Part shown: positions 51,560-60,792 of the stretch, one piece after another
Layout of the letters: each line of letters begins with the position of its first letter
How positions within the stretch are numbered: position 1 is the first letter of the stretch
DNA from: Maioricimonas rarisocia
GTDB taxonomy: Bacteria > Planctomycetota > Planctomycetia > Planctomycetales > Planctomycetaceae
Length of the DNA: 64,000 nt
NCBI RefSeq assembly: GCF_007747795.1
Contig: NZ_CP036275.1
Coordinates: 4,394,001 to 4,458,000 of the forward strand
Direction: 5' to 3'
Notes under the pieces: generated by a model
Told to the model about the DNA's origin: nothing
Seen by the model: the letters and a program-made list of their open reading frames with translations, nothing else
Database searches by the model: none
Made by a program: the position numbers and the translations under genes

Positions 51560-52222
51560 TCAGTCCATCTCGGTCCCGTCCCAGGCGTCGCCGAAGATCT
51601 TGTTCCCCATGTCGGTATAGGGGTTGCGGAAACTGTCGCGATAAACGCTTCCTGCTGCGGTCACACAGTGGGCCCCGGCAAGCGCCACATCACCGATCTG
51701 GCGTGTGTTGCGGATGGCCGCTGCGATGATCTGCGTCGGGTACCCGAAGTTGTCCAGCATCACCGCGCAGTCAGCGATGAGATCCACGCCGGCGTCGCCG
51801 TGATTCTCCTTCCAGCCGACGAATGGACTGACGTACGTCGCTCCATTGCGGGCCGCATGCCAGGCCTGCGAGACCGAAAAGACCAGCGTGACGTTCGTCT
51901 GGATCTCCCGCTGCGTCAGCTCCTGCACGGCACGGAAGCCGTCTTCACCCGCGGCCAGCTTGATGACGAAATTCGGCGAGATCTCGGCCAGGCGGCTCGC
52001 TTCGTCGACCATCCGCGTCCAGTCGTTCAGTCGTGGATTGACCTGCACGCTGACCGGAGTCTCCGTATCCTTGACCAGGTCGGCAATCTCTTCCAGGACT
52101 GTGAGATACGCCTTGCCCGAGTTCTTGACGTGACGCGGGTTCGTCGTGATCCCGTCGATGTTCCAGTACTCCAGGGCGTAGGCAATCTCGTCCGTTTCGG
52201 CACTATCCAGAAAAAGCTGCAT
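51560..52222 (-). CDS. Transaldolase / fructose-6-phosphate aldolase-like enzyme
   Basis: 220 residues, the length of the small (FSA/TalC) class. MQLFLDSAETDEIAYALEYW then DGITTNPRHVKNSG opens the barrel; the Schiff-base lysine is in NFVIKLAAGEDG; NVTLVFSVSQAWHAARNGAT and VSPFVGWKENHGD, then IIAAAIRNTRQIGDVALAGA are family segments. It moves or cleaves dihydroxyacetone units between sugar phosphates in the cytoplasm. TalC and FSA cannot be told apart here. It is divergent from a NagB-like gene. Confidence 0.88.
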   Translation of the reverse strand: MQLFLDSAETDEIAYALEYWNIDGITTNPRHVKNSGKAYLTVLEEIADLVKDTETPVSVQVNPRLNDWTRMVDEASRLAEISPNFVIKLAAGEDGFRAVQELTQREIQTNVTLVFSVSQAWHAARNGATYVSPFVGWKENHGDAGVDLIADCAVMLDNFGYPTQIIAAAIRNTRQIGDVALAGAHCVTAAGSVYRDSFRNPYTDMGNKIFGDAWDGTEMD

Positions 52223-52349
52223 CGAGGTGACGTCTCCGCCGGCATGCCGGCAACAGGTTCTGGCGAGCTCATCGCCCGTGGGAACCCGTCCCGCAGGCGG
52301 CCGGATGCGTCACGTTGCGGTGCGTCCGGGCATTTGCGATAAGGTCTGC

Positions 52350-53198
52350 ATGATCACGAACTTTCCTGAATTCCTCAACGTCGGGCCGGATGAACTCCCA
52401 CAGGGACATTCCGTCAAGATCCGTGTTCTGACAGACATGGCGTCGGTCGCTGCCGACATGGCCGCAACGATGCTCCAGGCGATCGAGTCCGCCGCAGCAG
52501 AGGGACACCCGGCGACGCTGATCGTCCCCGTCGGCCCGGTCGACCAGTACCCGCTGCTGGCCGCCGCCGTCAACGATCGACAGGTTTCGCTCCGCGACGT
52601 CGTCCTCATCAACATGGACGAATATCTGACCGACGACGATCGGTGGCTGCCCGCCGATCACCCCTTGAGCTTTCGCGGCTACATGGACCGGCAGTTCTAC
52701 GACCTGCTCGAGCCCGAGCTCGCGCCGTTGCCGGAGAACCGCGTCTTCCCACATCCGAACGATCCGGACGCGATCGGTCGATTGATCGAACAGCGCGGCG
52801 GCGTCGACGTCTGCTTCGGCGGCATCGGCATCAACGGACACATGGCGTTTAACGAGCCCCCCGAGCCAGGCGAGATTGTCTCCGACGACGACTTCGCCGA
52901 ACTGCCGACGCGTGTTCTGTCTCTCTCGCGGGAGACCCGTACGATCAACGCGAACACGGTAGGCGGCAGCATCGACGTGGTGCCGCGTCGCTGCATTACG
53001 GTCGGAATGCGGGAGATTCTGGGGAGCCGTGCGGTCCGGTTCTACTGTAACCGTCCGTGGCAGAGTGCCGTCGTGAGAAGAGTTCTGCACGGTCCGCTCG
53101 GCGCGGCCTGCCCGGCGTCATTTCTCAGGAATCACCCGGACGCAGTTCTGACGATCGCCGATTACGTCGCCGCCCGTCCCGACATCCGCCTGCGGTGA
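52350..53198 (+). CDS. nagB: Glucosamine-6-phosphate deaminase-like protein
   Basis: 282 residues from the ATG at 52350 (AAGG 7 bases upstream). VVLINMDEYLTDDDRWLPAD matches the NagB active-site loop, and FGGIGINGHMAFNEPPEPGE is the hallmark of the family. VGMREILGSRAV follows. It would convert glucosamine 6-phosphate to fructose 6-phosphate and ammonia, or be a close relative with another sugar; ASN in place of Asp in the GxDGHIAFNEP motif (GINGH) suggests the latter is possible. A repeat region follows. Confidence 0.82.
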   Translation: MITNFPEFLNVGPDELPQGHSVKIRVLTDMASVAADMAATMLQAIESAAAEGHPATLIVPVGPVDQYPLLAAAVNDRQVSLRDVVLINMDEYLTDDDRWLPADHPLSFRGYMDRQFYDLLEPELAPLPENRVFPHPNDPDAIGRLIEQRGGVDVCFGGIGINGHMAFNEPPEPGEIVSDDDFAELPTRVLSLSRETRTINANTVGGSIDVVPRRCITVGMREILGSRAVRFYCNRPWQSAVVRRVLHGPLGAACPASFLRNHPDAVLTIADYVAARPDIRLR

Positions 53199-53241
53199 CC
53201 GCACAGGTCTTTGCACAATCGCCGACGTTGAGAAGACCTCT

Positions 53242-53560
53242 CGCGGGGTGCCATGCTCTCGCCGCGAAGCGGAGTGATGCCGTTCTCATCGAGGGGCGCG
53301 GTGCCCCATCGAGTGCCGCTTCCGGGAGCTCCGGGTGGGGCAGACATTCCTGTCTGCCTGTGCATTCGCCTGCGCTTCGTGCTCGTATGACACGGCAGCG
53401 TAGGGTGCTGTCGCCGGAGGCGACGCACCGATCATCGTAGTGCACGTGTCCTGCAGCGATGGTGCGTCACGGGCGATCCGGTTGTACGATTACTGCCCCG
53501 ATGAAGATTTTGAGAGGTCACTTGCCGTGACACACCCTACGGCTTCCCCGGCCAACCTCG
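53242..53560. repeat. Direct repeat, copy 1 (about 320 bp)
   Basis: It begins CGCGGGGTGCCATGCTCTCG and ends at GGCCAACCTCG. It is aligned with the copy at 53637-53959 along nearly the whole length, with a divergent stretch at 53275-53330. It contains the hairpins GGCAGACA-TTCC-TGTCTGCC (53339-53358) and GGGTGCTGTCGCC-GGAGGCGACGCAC (53402-53428). No gene is supported. Confidence 0.88.
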
Positions 53561-53636
53561 CCTTGCCCCGTGGCTTCGCCCGCTCCAGCCACGGCCACCC
53601 AGTTGTTGCTGGCTACTGACTCCTCTCTCCTGCGGA

Positions 53637-53959
53637 CGCGGGGTGCCATACTCTCGCCGCGAAGCCGAGTGAGCATGCTGTTGATCTCAAGGAAGGCGGT
53701 CGCGTCGTTTTTTGCCGCCTCCAAGGGGTCCGGGTGGGGCAGACATTCGTGTCTGCCTGTGCTTCGCTTGCGCTTCGTGCTCGTATGACACGGCAGCGTA
53801 GGGTGCTGTCGCCGGAGGCGACGCACCGATCATCGTCGTGCACGTATCCTGCAGCGATGTTGCGTCACGGACGATCCGGTTGCACGGTTACCGCACCCGA
53901 TGCCGATTGTGAGAGGTCACTTGCCGTGACACACCCTACGGCTTCCCCGGCCACCCTCG
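53637..53959. repeat. Direct repeat, copy 2 (about 320 bp)
   Basis: Second copy of the unit at 53242-53560, same orientation, with hairpins GGCAGACA-TTCG-TGTCTGCC (53738-53757) and the GGCGACGC block (53797-53826). The 76 bases between the copies and the 76 bases after copy 2 hold no gene. Confidence 0.88.
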
Positions 53960-54035
53960 GCTGGTAGCGGCCGTACGATGCTGGGACCAGTCCCAGCCTA
54001 CTGCTTCCTGCTTCCTATCTCCTACCCACTACCCC

Positions 54036-54914
54036 CTACAGGTGCGTGCCGCAGTACTTGCAGTGTTTCGCGTCCGCATCGTGGCCTTCCGACATACAGC
54101 CGGGGCAGACCTGCGTCGTCAGCCCCCTGGCGCCGACGTGGGCCAGTTCGGCCGAGACGATACCGGTCGGCACGATGATCAGGCAGTAGCCGAGGATCAT
54201 CATGCCAGCCGCCAGAAGCTTGCCGGCCGGGGTTGAGGGCGAAATGTCGCCGTACCCGACGGTCGTCATTGTCACGATGGCCCAGTACATGCTTTCGGGG
54301 ATCGAATCGAAACCTGTGATGATCGGGTTGCCGTCAGCATCCACCTTGCCTCCCTCGATCAGGTGCATTGCCGAACCGACAATGACGACGGAGATCAGCA
54401 CGACGGAAAGAAACACGGCGATCTTTGCCCGGGCCGCCCAGATCGCGTAGCGCAAGGCGTGCGCTTCCGAAAGCATGTGCGCCAGCTTGAAGATCCGGAA
54501 AGCCCGCAGCAGTCGCAGGGCTCGAATGGTGGCCAGACGCTGCGTCCCTGCCTTCCCTGCAAACCACGGGATCGCCGTCAGGTAGGTCGGCAGGATCGCC
54601 AGCAGGTCGACGATGCCATAGAAGCTGAAAACGTACCGCAGCGGTCGCGGGGCGCAGACGATCCGCACGAAATACTCCACCGTGAACAGGACCGTGAAGA
54701 ACCACTCGGCAGCGAACAGCATGCTGCCATGTTCGCTGCGGATCGACCGGACGCTTTCCATCATGACGACCGCGACGCTCAGCAGGATCGCGATCAGCAG
54801 CACGACGTCGAACAGTTTGCCAGCACGTGTATCGGCTTCGAAGATGACTTCATACCAGCGCTCGCGCCAGTTCTCGGGTGTGCGACGTTGGTGAGCGGGG
54901 GCGGATCGGGACAT
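54036..54914 (-). CDS. Voltage-gated-type potassium channel with C-terminal zinc ribbon
   Basis: 292 residues, six membrane helices. S4 is TIRALRLLRAFRIFKLAHML with spaced arginines. The pore carries the K+ filter TMTTVGYGDISP. After S6 (MILGYCLIIVPTGIVSAEL) the tail ends VCPGCMSEGHDADAKHCKYC followed by GTHL, two CxxC pairs that form a zinc ribbon. Such channels let K+ pass through the inner membrane. The stop codon TAG lies in a GGTAG/GGAAG repeat tract. Its neighbour is an MscS channel on the same strand, 105 bases upstream. Confidence 0.92.
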   Translation of the reverse strand: MSRSAPAHQRRTPENWRERWYEVIFEADTRAGKLFDVVLLIAILLSVAVVMMESVRSIRSEHGSMLFAAEWFFTVLFTVEYFVRIVCAPRPLRYVFSFYGIVDLLAILPTYLTAIPWFAGKAGTQRLATIRALRLLRAFRIFKLAHMLSEAHALRYAIWAARAKIAVFLSVVLISVVIVGSAMHLIEGGKVDADGNPIITGFDSIPESMYWAIVTMTTVGYGDISPSTPAGKLLAAGMMILGYCLIIVPTGIVSAELAHVGARGLTTQVCPGCMSEGHDADAKHCKYCGTHL

Positions 54915-55019
54915 GGGCAGCTTTGCCGGGAGGGGACCATCCTGGAAAGGTTTCGGACGAAATGGTAGCCGGAATCGCTGTGTGTCGCGAGAAGAGATGT
55001 GCTGACTGCCACCTCACTG

Positions 55020-56291
55020 TCAGCCTGTCGAAGCACCCTCGTCTTCGGAGTCCGATCGCCGGGTCGCCAGAGGCTCGGGAAACCAGAGTGTCCTCTGCGG
55101 GAAGGGAATCTCGATGCCGGCCTGGTCCAGTGCCCGCTTGACGGCACCCACCACTTCATCGCGCGATCGACGGATGTCGACCGGCTTTGGGTCGGTCCAC
55201 CAGGTCACCTCGAAGTTCATGCTCGAGGCGCCGAATTCCTGCGCAAAGATCTGCACCGGCTGGTCGGTCTTCACCGTCTCACACGCATCGACAGCCTTGC
55301 GGATTACCTCTCGCGATTCGTCAAGGTCCGCACCGTACGCCACGCCACAGATGATGGTGACGCGTCGCGACGGCTGGCTGGTCAGCACATCGACCGGATT
55401 CTTGAACAGATACGAATTCGGCACGACGATCAACTGGCCGTCCACTTGGCGGATCATCGTCATGCGAATCGTGATCTCTTCGATCCGGCCATGCACTTCG
55501 CCGCAGTCAATGAAGTCTCCCCGGTCGAAGGGGTACTTCCACAGGATGAGGATGCCGGCAAAGAAGTTCTCGAAGATGTCCTTGAAGGCAAAGCCGACGG
55601 CGACCGAACTGAGACCGAGCACGGTCAGCACTTTCGCGGGGGTCATGCCGGGAAACACAATCACGGCCGCCACCGTAATACCGACCAGCCAGATGCCGAT
55701 GGTCGCCAGCTGCAGAACCAGATCCTGCAGGCTCGGGCCCAGGCGGGCGCGGGGCAGCATGCGACGCAGGATGGCGATTGTGATCCGGCTGACCAGCCAC
55801 GTCACCAGCAGGGCGAACAGTCCGGCGACGATCAGAGGAGAGCGTTCGAGAGCATCGAGCCACATTGCATACAGGCTCTCGGAGACAACGTTCGTCGTTC
55901 GTGACAGGTCGAACTGCCGCTTCACCTCGAGGTTGTCGACCACCGCGACGACGCTCTCGGTGTTGCGGGCCAATCGGACCGCCCAGTCCCGATGACTCTC
56001 CTTCGTGGTCGTACCCGCGAGAAACACGACGCTGTTGCGCACTTCGATGTCAAGGTTCGTGAAACGCTCCGTCGTCGTGAGGATCCCTTCCAGCCGGTCA
56101 CGGATCTGCTCGTCCGATACGACGTCGTCGACCTGGACCTGCTCCGGGACGGCGTCGACTTCGTCGGGAGTGGATGCTTCTGCCGACGCAGCGTCATCCT
56201 GCCCGCGTGCCGTCGCGGCAGAACAGACAATCAGGATGAGTGGCAGCAGCAGCGAGATCAGCGTGAGCGTGCGACGTGAACGCGTAGACAT
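55020..56291 (-). CDS. Mechanosensitive channel MscS with N-terminal BON domain
   Basis: 423 residues. A signal-like start (LTLISLLLPLILIVCSAATA) precedes a BON domain at about 55-125 (DEQIRDRLEGILTTTERFTN and VRNSVVFLAGTTTKESHRDW). Three helices follow, then the MscS pore and beta domain: VLTVLGLSSVAVGFAFKDIF, ENFFAGILILWKYPFDRGDF, GRIEEITIRMTMIRQVDGQL and VPNSYL. It should open under membrane tension to release solutes. The periplasmic BON domain may bind lipid or envelope components. Confidence 0.92.
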   Translation of the reverse strand: MSTRSRRTLTLISLLLPLILIVCSAATARGQDDAASAEASTPDEVDAVPEQVQVDDVVSDEQIRDRLEGILTTTERFTNLDIEVRNSVVFLAGTTTKESHRDWAVRLARNTESVVAVVDNLEVKRQFDLSRTTNVVSESLYAMWLDALERSPLIVAGLFALLVTWLVSRITIAILRRMLPRARLGPSLQDLVLQLATIGIWLVGITVAAVIVFPGMTPAKVLTVLGLSSVAVGFAFKDIFENFFAGILILWKYPFDRGDFIDCGEVHGRIEEITIRMTMIRQVDGQLIVVPNSYLFKNPVDVLTSQPSRRVTIICGVAYGADLDESREVIRKAVDACETVKTDQPVQIFAQEFGASSMNFEVTWWTDPKPVDIRRSRDEVVGAVKRALDQAGIEIPFPQRTLWFPEPLATRRSDSEDEGASTG

Positions 56292-56515
56292 GGGCTCCTC
56301 AGACGTGGCTCGGCGAACTGGAGAAACGAAGACCCGGACACATCATAGACGCTCTGCAGTGGTCTCGCGGACCAGTTTAGGGGGTTGCCGGGTTGACGCC
56401 CCCACGGGCACAACTGCGGCCTCGGCCCGGAATCGCATCGACGACCGTTGAAACTTGCGGGGCGACCGGTTACCCCTGATGCTGTTCCGCCACGGTTCCA
56501 CCGATCGGAGCAGCG

Positions 56516-57913
56516 ATGACGGGACGATTCGCATTGAACTCGAGAGTCTGTTCGTGGAGATCTGCTGTGCTGAGACTGATGGTCGTCGTACTGTTTCTGT
56601 TCTCCACGTCCCCCCTCATGGCGGACAAGTTGCGTGTCGGAACGTTCGCCGTCGATGCATCCCCGCCGGTTGGCAGTCCCCTGGCGTATGACCCGACGGT
56701 CGGGATCCAGTTGCCGCTCAGTTGCCGGGGAATTGTGATCGTCGGCGCAGGTGAACCGATCGTGCTGTGTGCGATCGACTGGATCGGCATCAGCAGTGGC
56801 GGGCACCAGGTGTTCCGGGAACGGTTGGGCGAAGCCGCCGGCACGACAGCCGCACGCGTCGCCGTTCACACGCTGCATCAGCACGATGCGCCACGGTGCG
56901 ATTTCTCGGCGGATGAACTTCTGCAGGCTCAGGGACTGGGAGGAACCGGCTTCGACACCGCACATGCCCGGGACGTTCTCCGCAGGGCCAGCCTTGCTGT
57001 GACCGATGCCGTCAGCAATGCGGTACCGGTGACGCATGTCGGACTCGGCGAAGGGACTGTCGAGAAAGTTGCCTCCAACCGCCGCATTCTGGGGCCGGAC
57101 GGAAAGGTCCTGCACACACGATACACGGCAACCGCGAACCCGAAGATCCGGGCGTTTCCAGCCGGCACGATCGATCCGCAACTGAAGCTGCTCAGCTTCT
57201 GGAACGAGGACGAACCAGTCGCCGTCCTCACCTGGTATGCGACGCATCCGCAGAGCTACTACCGGACCGGCCTGGCCAACCCGGACTTCCCCGGCATGGC
57301 CCGCAACGCTCGCCAGGACGAGACGGGAGTCCCGCACATTCATTTCAACGGAGCCGGCGGCAATATCGGCGCAGGCAAGTGGAACGACGGCTCGCCCGAG
57401 AACCGCCAGATACTCGCCGACCGCGTTGCCGACGGAATGCGTAAGGCATGGGAAAACGTCGATCTCGAGCCGGTCTCGGCGGAGGATGTGGACTGGCAGG
57501 TCGAATCGGTCGTGCTGCCCGTGGCCGACCATCTCGACGAGGAGCAGTTGCTGGCAACTGTACAGAACTCCGAAGCGGACAATGCGACCCGGTGGTACGC
57601 GGCGAAGAACCTCGTCTGGCTCCGACGGTGCAAGGTCCGAGATCCGATCGACATCAGCTGTTTGAGCGTGGGGAGAGCCCGCGTCCTGCACATGCCGGGC
57701 GAACTGTTCGTCGAGTACCAGCTGGCAGCCCAGCAGGTTCGGCCGGATCTGTTCGTGGCGATGGCCGCATACGGAGACTATGCGCCGGGGTACATCGGAA
57801 CGGAAGTCGCCTATGGCCAGGGAGGCTACGAAACGAGCGAACGGGCTTCGCGTGTGGCGCCGGAGGTCGAGCACGTCTTGATGGAGGCCGTTCGGTCGTT
57901 GCTGAAGAATTGA
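56516..57913 (+). CDS. Secreted ceramidase-like protein (neutral/alkaline non-lysosomal ceramidase superfamily)
   Basis: 465 residues. A signal peptide (LRLMVVVLFLFSTSPLMA) precedes DKLRVGTFAVDASPPVGSPL. VAVHTLHQHDAP, VAVLTWYATHPQSYYRTG and HIHFNGAGGNIGAGKWND contain the His residues and GGN motif typical of planctomycete relatives of neutral ceramidases; ELFVEYQLAAQQ and AYGDYAPGYIGTEVAYGQGG end the domain. The substrate is unknown; amide-linked lipids are one guess. The first ATG at 56516 is used. Confidence 0.8.
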   Translation: MTGRFALNSRVCSWRSAVLRLMVVVLFLFSTSPLMADKLRVGTFAVDASPPVGSPLAYDPTVGIQLPLSCRGIVIVGAGEPIVLCAIDWIGISSGGHQVFRERLGEAAGTTAARVAVHTLHQHDAPRCDFSADELLQAQGLGGTGFDTAHARDVLRRASLAVTDAVSNAVPVTHVGLGEGTVEKVASNRRILGPDGKVLHTRYTATANPKIRAFPAGTIDPQLKLLSFWNEDEPVAVLTWYATHPQSYYRTGLANPDFPGMARNARQDETGVPHIHFNGAGGNIGAGKWNDGSPENRQILADRVADGMRKAWENVDLEPVSAEDVDWQVESVVLPVADHLDEEQLLATVQNSEADNATRWYAAKNLVWLRRCKVRDPIDISCLSVGRARVLHMPGELFVEYQLAAQQVRPDLFVAMAAYGDYAPGYIGTEVAYGQGGYETSERASRVAPEVEHVLMEAVRSLLKN

Positions 57914-57934
57914 TCGCCGAGGAATTCCGCTGGA

Positions 57935-58411
57935 CTAATCCTCGTCGTCCGGACGGTTGAGAGCCTGGTCGAACCGCTGCTGCATTTCGTCTGGCGTGAG
58001 ATTCTCGATCCGGGTGGAAAATGTCCAGATGTGGCCGAACGGGTCCGTCAGCGTTCCCGAGCGGTCGCCGTAGAATTCGTCAACGACCGGTTTGAGCATC
58101 GTCGCCCCTTCGCGCTCCGCCTGTGCACATTGGGCATCGACGTTTTCGACGTAGAGGACGATCGCGACGGGCGAACCTCCCAGTGACTGTGGACCGAGGT
58201 ACCCCATATTCGGCACCTCGTCTGCCAGCATGATTGGAGCATCGCCGATGCGAATCTCAGCATGCCCGATCGTTCCGTCCGGGAGCGTCAAACGCATGAT
58301 TTCCCGCGCGTCGAACGCCCTCTTGTAGAAGTCGATTGCCGCGGCGCAGCCGCGTACCACCAGATATGGCGTGGCGGCCGTGTAGCCTTCGGGAATGGGA
58401 TTGACCGGCAT
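57935..58411 (-). CDS. VOC-family (glyoxalase/PhnB-like) protein
   Basis: 158 residues. TPYLVVRGCAAAIDFYKRAF, LPDGTIGHAEIRIGDAPIML and LYVENVDAQCAQAEREGATM, then DRSGTLTDPFGHIWTFSTRI are the paired beta-alpha-beta units of PhnB-like VOC proteins. The metal site residues (His in GHAEI, Glu or Asp in DPFGH) are partly visible. Substrate unknown. It converges with the ceramidase-like gene, 21 bases apart. Confidence 0.9.
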   Translation of the reverse strand: MPVNPIPEGYTAATPYLVVRGCAAAIDFYKRAFDAREIMRLTLPDGTIGHAEIRIGDAPIMLADEVPNMGYLGPQSLGGSPVAIVLYVENVDAQCAQAEREGATMLKPVVDEFYGDRSGTLTDPFGHIWTFSTRIENLTPDEMQQRFDQALNRPDDED

Positions 58412-58596
58412 TGGGCGTTCTCACGTCGCGCGGACGGAATTGGCCCACAGATTGACGTGACCCGCCAACCGCAGTGTATAGGCGCTGCACGAGAACTTTC
58501 CACAAAGCGCAATCGCATTTTCGCTCCGAAGCGGCGGCTTGAGCGGGACGCCGCAGGTGCGGTAGGGTAGGACGTCTCTGTTCCTCTCTCCCCGTC

Positions 58597-60480
58597 ATGC
58601 AGAAAGACTCCGCGATGCGCTCGCTCCTGCTTTCGGTCGGCTTCTGCGTTTTTCTCTTCCCCGCTGCGACATCCGCACAGAAAACTGTTCCCGACTTTGT
58701 CGACGAGAACATGATCACGCACGGCCCGATTCTCGGCCGTCTCAGCGACGACGGCATCGGAGTCTGGGCCCGCACCCTTCGGCCAGGCGAGTTCAGTGTC
58801 CTCTACGGGACCGAAGAGGATCGACTCGATCAGACGGCCGGCCCGGTCGCGACCTCACTCGCGCATGACAACACCGGGTGGATTCACATCACCGGCCTCG
58901 AGCCGAATACGAAGTACTGGTACGAGCTGAAGTTTCCCGAGAGTCACGGGCGGACCGCTCGCCGCGGTTCGTTTCGCACCCTCCCCAACGCCGGACAGTT
59001 CCGTCATCCCGAGCTCAATCCCCGCGGACTGTTCAACTTCTCGTTCGAGTTCGCCTGCGGCAACAACCAGAACCCCCGTCACAGTGTCGGGCCGGAGCTG
59101 CCGACGTTCGGCACGATGCTGAAGGAGATTCAAGGAGACATCCACTTCGCGATTCTCAATGGCGACTGGCTCTACGAGGTCCGCCGCGAGTACTCGCCAC
59201 AGCAGTGGGCCGCCCATAACGGAGTTGCCGACGACGAGATGCCGGAGATCCTCGGCATCGCTCCGACGCTGACCGGTGTGTGGGAGAACTACAAGTTCTT
59301 CCTCGATCAGGGGGACAACCTGCGTCAGTGGCACGCCCAGGTCCCCAGCTTCTTCACCTATGACGACCACGAATGCCTCAACGACATCTGGGGCGCCGGC
59401 TCTCCCGGTCTGCGGGATCGCCGGGCAGTGTTCCGCGATATCGGCGTCCGTGCCTGGTACGACTATCTGGCGTGGGCGAATCCGGTTCCCTTCGAGAGCG
59501 ACATCCATTTCGGGCGTGGCCAATTCACCGAAGGGAGCGACGTGCTCGTCGACGAATCCGTTGATTTCACGAAACTGAAACTGTCCGACCACAGCAATCT
59601 GCACGTGCACTGGGGAACGCGCACGGCGGGCGTCAACGACAATGCCCTTGACGATATTGACGATGGCGTGCCGAACTCCGGCGTCTACCGCATCGAAGAA
59701 GTCCTCGGACCGCACAAGTTGAGAATCGCGCCGGCTGCCAAAGCGGATGGGACGGACAGCTACTCGATCGGCAAACGGTCGTACTTCAAAAAGACGATCA
59801 GCAACTGTGACTTCTTCCTGCTCGATACCCGCGGCCAGCGGCAGATGCACGATACGTCCGACCCGTTCAAGAAGATCTCGATGCTCGGCGAAGTGCAGCG
59901 GGACTGGTTGATCGACGGTGTGAAGAATTCCGAAGCCGACTTCATCTTCGTCGTCTCTTCGGTGAACTTCATGGTGCCGCATGTCGGCGGCGGTGCCGTC
60001 CGGACCGACAACAAGGACGATGCCTGGACCGTCTTCTACCACGAACGGGAAATGCTGATCGACACGTTCGACAAGCTCGAGAAGCCGGTCTTCGTGCTGA
60101 CCGGAGACCTGCACAACAGCTTCGCGATCCAGATCACCGACAACGTCTACGAGTTCGCCTCGGGACCGCACAATTCGAACAACCACTGGGCCAGCGATGA
60201 AGGAGGCCGGCCGGCCAACGGACCGTTCAAGTATGGTCCGCGGGAGTGTGACATCATCTGGTCGACGTACTTCCGCCCCGACGTGCCCCGGACCGAACTG
60301 CTGCATCCCGGCTACTGCGTCGTTCAGATCAACAATGTGTTCAACAACCCGCAGGTCTTCGGGAAGGCGGAGCAGCCGGACGAAGACCGCTGGGTGGCAT
60401 ACCCTCGCCCGCAGGTCATCTTCCAGTACTACGAGGGCCGGACCGGCAAGCTGCGGTTTGCATACTCGGTCAGGAAGTAG
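58597..60480 (+). CDS. phoD: PhoD-family alkaline phosphatase/phosphodiesterase
   Basis: 627 residues, with a signal peptide (LLLSVGFCVFLFPAATSAQ) and an N-terminal Fn3-like PhoD_N region (GIGVWARTLRPGEFSVLYGT, GLEPNTKYWYELKF). The catalytic domain shows EFACGNNQNPRHS, ILNGDWLYE, FFTYDDHECLNDIWG and FVLTGDLHNSFAI, i.e. the Asp, Asn and His metal ligands of Fe/Ca-dependent PhoD enzymes. It should release phosphate from esters outside the inner membrane. Its stop codon lies in a GGAAGTAGGAAGTAGGAGG tract. Confidence 0.92.
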   Translation: MQKDSAMRSLLLSVGFCVFLFPAATSAQKTVPDFVDENMITHGPILGRLSDDGIGVWARTLRPGEFSVLYGTEEDRLDQTAGPVATSLAHDNTGWIHITGLEPNTKYWYELKFPESHGRTARRGSFRTLPNAGQFRHPELNPRGLFNFSFEFACGNNQNPRHSVGPELPTFGTMLKEIQGDIHFAILNGDWLYEVRREYSPQQWAAHNGVADDEMPEILGIAPTLTGVWENYKFFLDQGDNLRQWHAQVPSFFTYDDHECLNDIWGAGSPGLRDRRAVFRDIGVRAWYDYLAWANPVPFESDIHFGRGQFTEGSDVLVDESVDFTKLKLSDHSNLHVHWGTRTAGVNDNALDDIDDGVPNSGVYRIEEVLGPHKLRIAPAAKADGTDSYSIGKRSYFKKTISNCDFFLLDTRGQRQMHDTSDPFKKISMLGEVQRDWLIDGVKNSEADFIFVVSSVNFMVPHVGGGAVRTDNKDDAWTVFYHEREMLIDTFDKLEKPVFVLTGDLHNSFAIQITDNVYEFASGPHNSNNHWASDEGGRPANGPFKYGPRECDIIWSTYFRPDVPRTELLHPGYCVVQINNVFNNPQVFGKAEQPDEDRWVAYPRPQVIFQYYEGRTGKLRFAYSVRK

Positions 60481-60792
60481 GAGCCAGGAAGTAGGAAGTA
60501 GGAGGACAGGATGAAAGCCCGCCGGCTGCGTCCGGTGGGCCAGGCGAGCCCGGAGCGTCAGCTTCGGGGGACATTTTCGTTTTCGTTGAATGATGCCACG
60601 TTCGGGTGGCACGCCGGGAACGGAGTGGAGCGGAGTGACGGGCGTGGTCGGATACTGGTCACTTCGCAGGCCGGGACCGGTGCGGTTCGCATCCCGGTTG
60701 GCGAGCGGCTGCCATACGAGTTTGTGTTGCCGGTATTCGTCAGGCGATACCTGACCTACGCCTTTCCGAACAACCTGTAACGACATTGCTAC
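60481..60792. other. Intergenic region with a short purine-rich tandem repeat
   Basis: 312 bases between phoD and the next plus-strand gene. It opens with GAGCCAGGAAGTAGGAAG and TAGGAGG. An 89-codon open frame at 60511-60780 with AGGAGG before its ATG is present, but it shows no family likeness and has the base pattern of dispersed repeats, so I do not call it a gene. Confidence 0.4.

Noticed and set aside
56258-57874. A 538-codon minus-strand frame
   Set aside because: Antisense to the ceramidase-like gene, which has a signal peptide and conserved motifs.
60511-60780. An 89-codon frame with AGGAGG upstream
   Set aside because: The purine-rich repeat itself supplies the apparent ribosome binding site, and the protein has no recognisable pattern.
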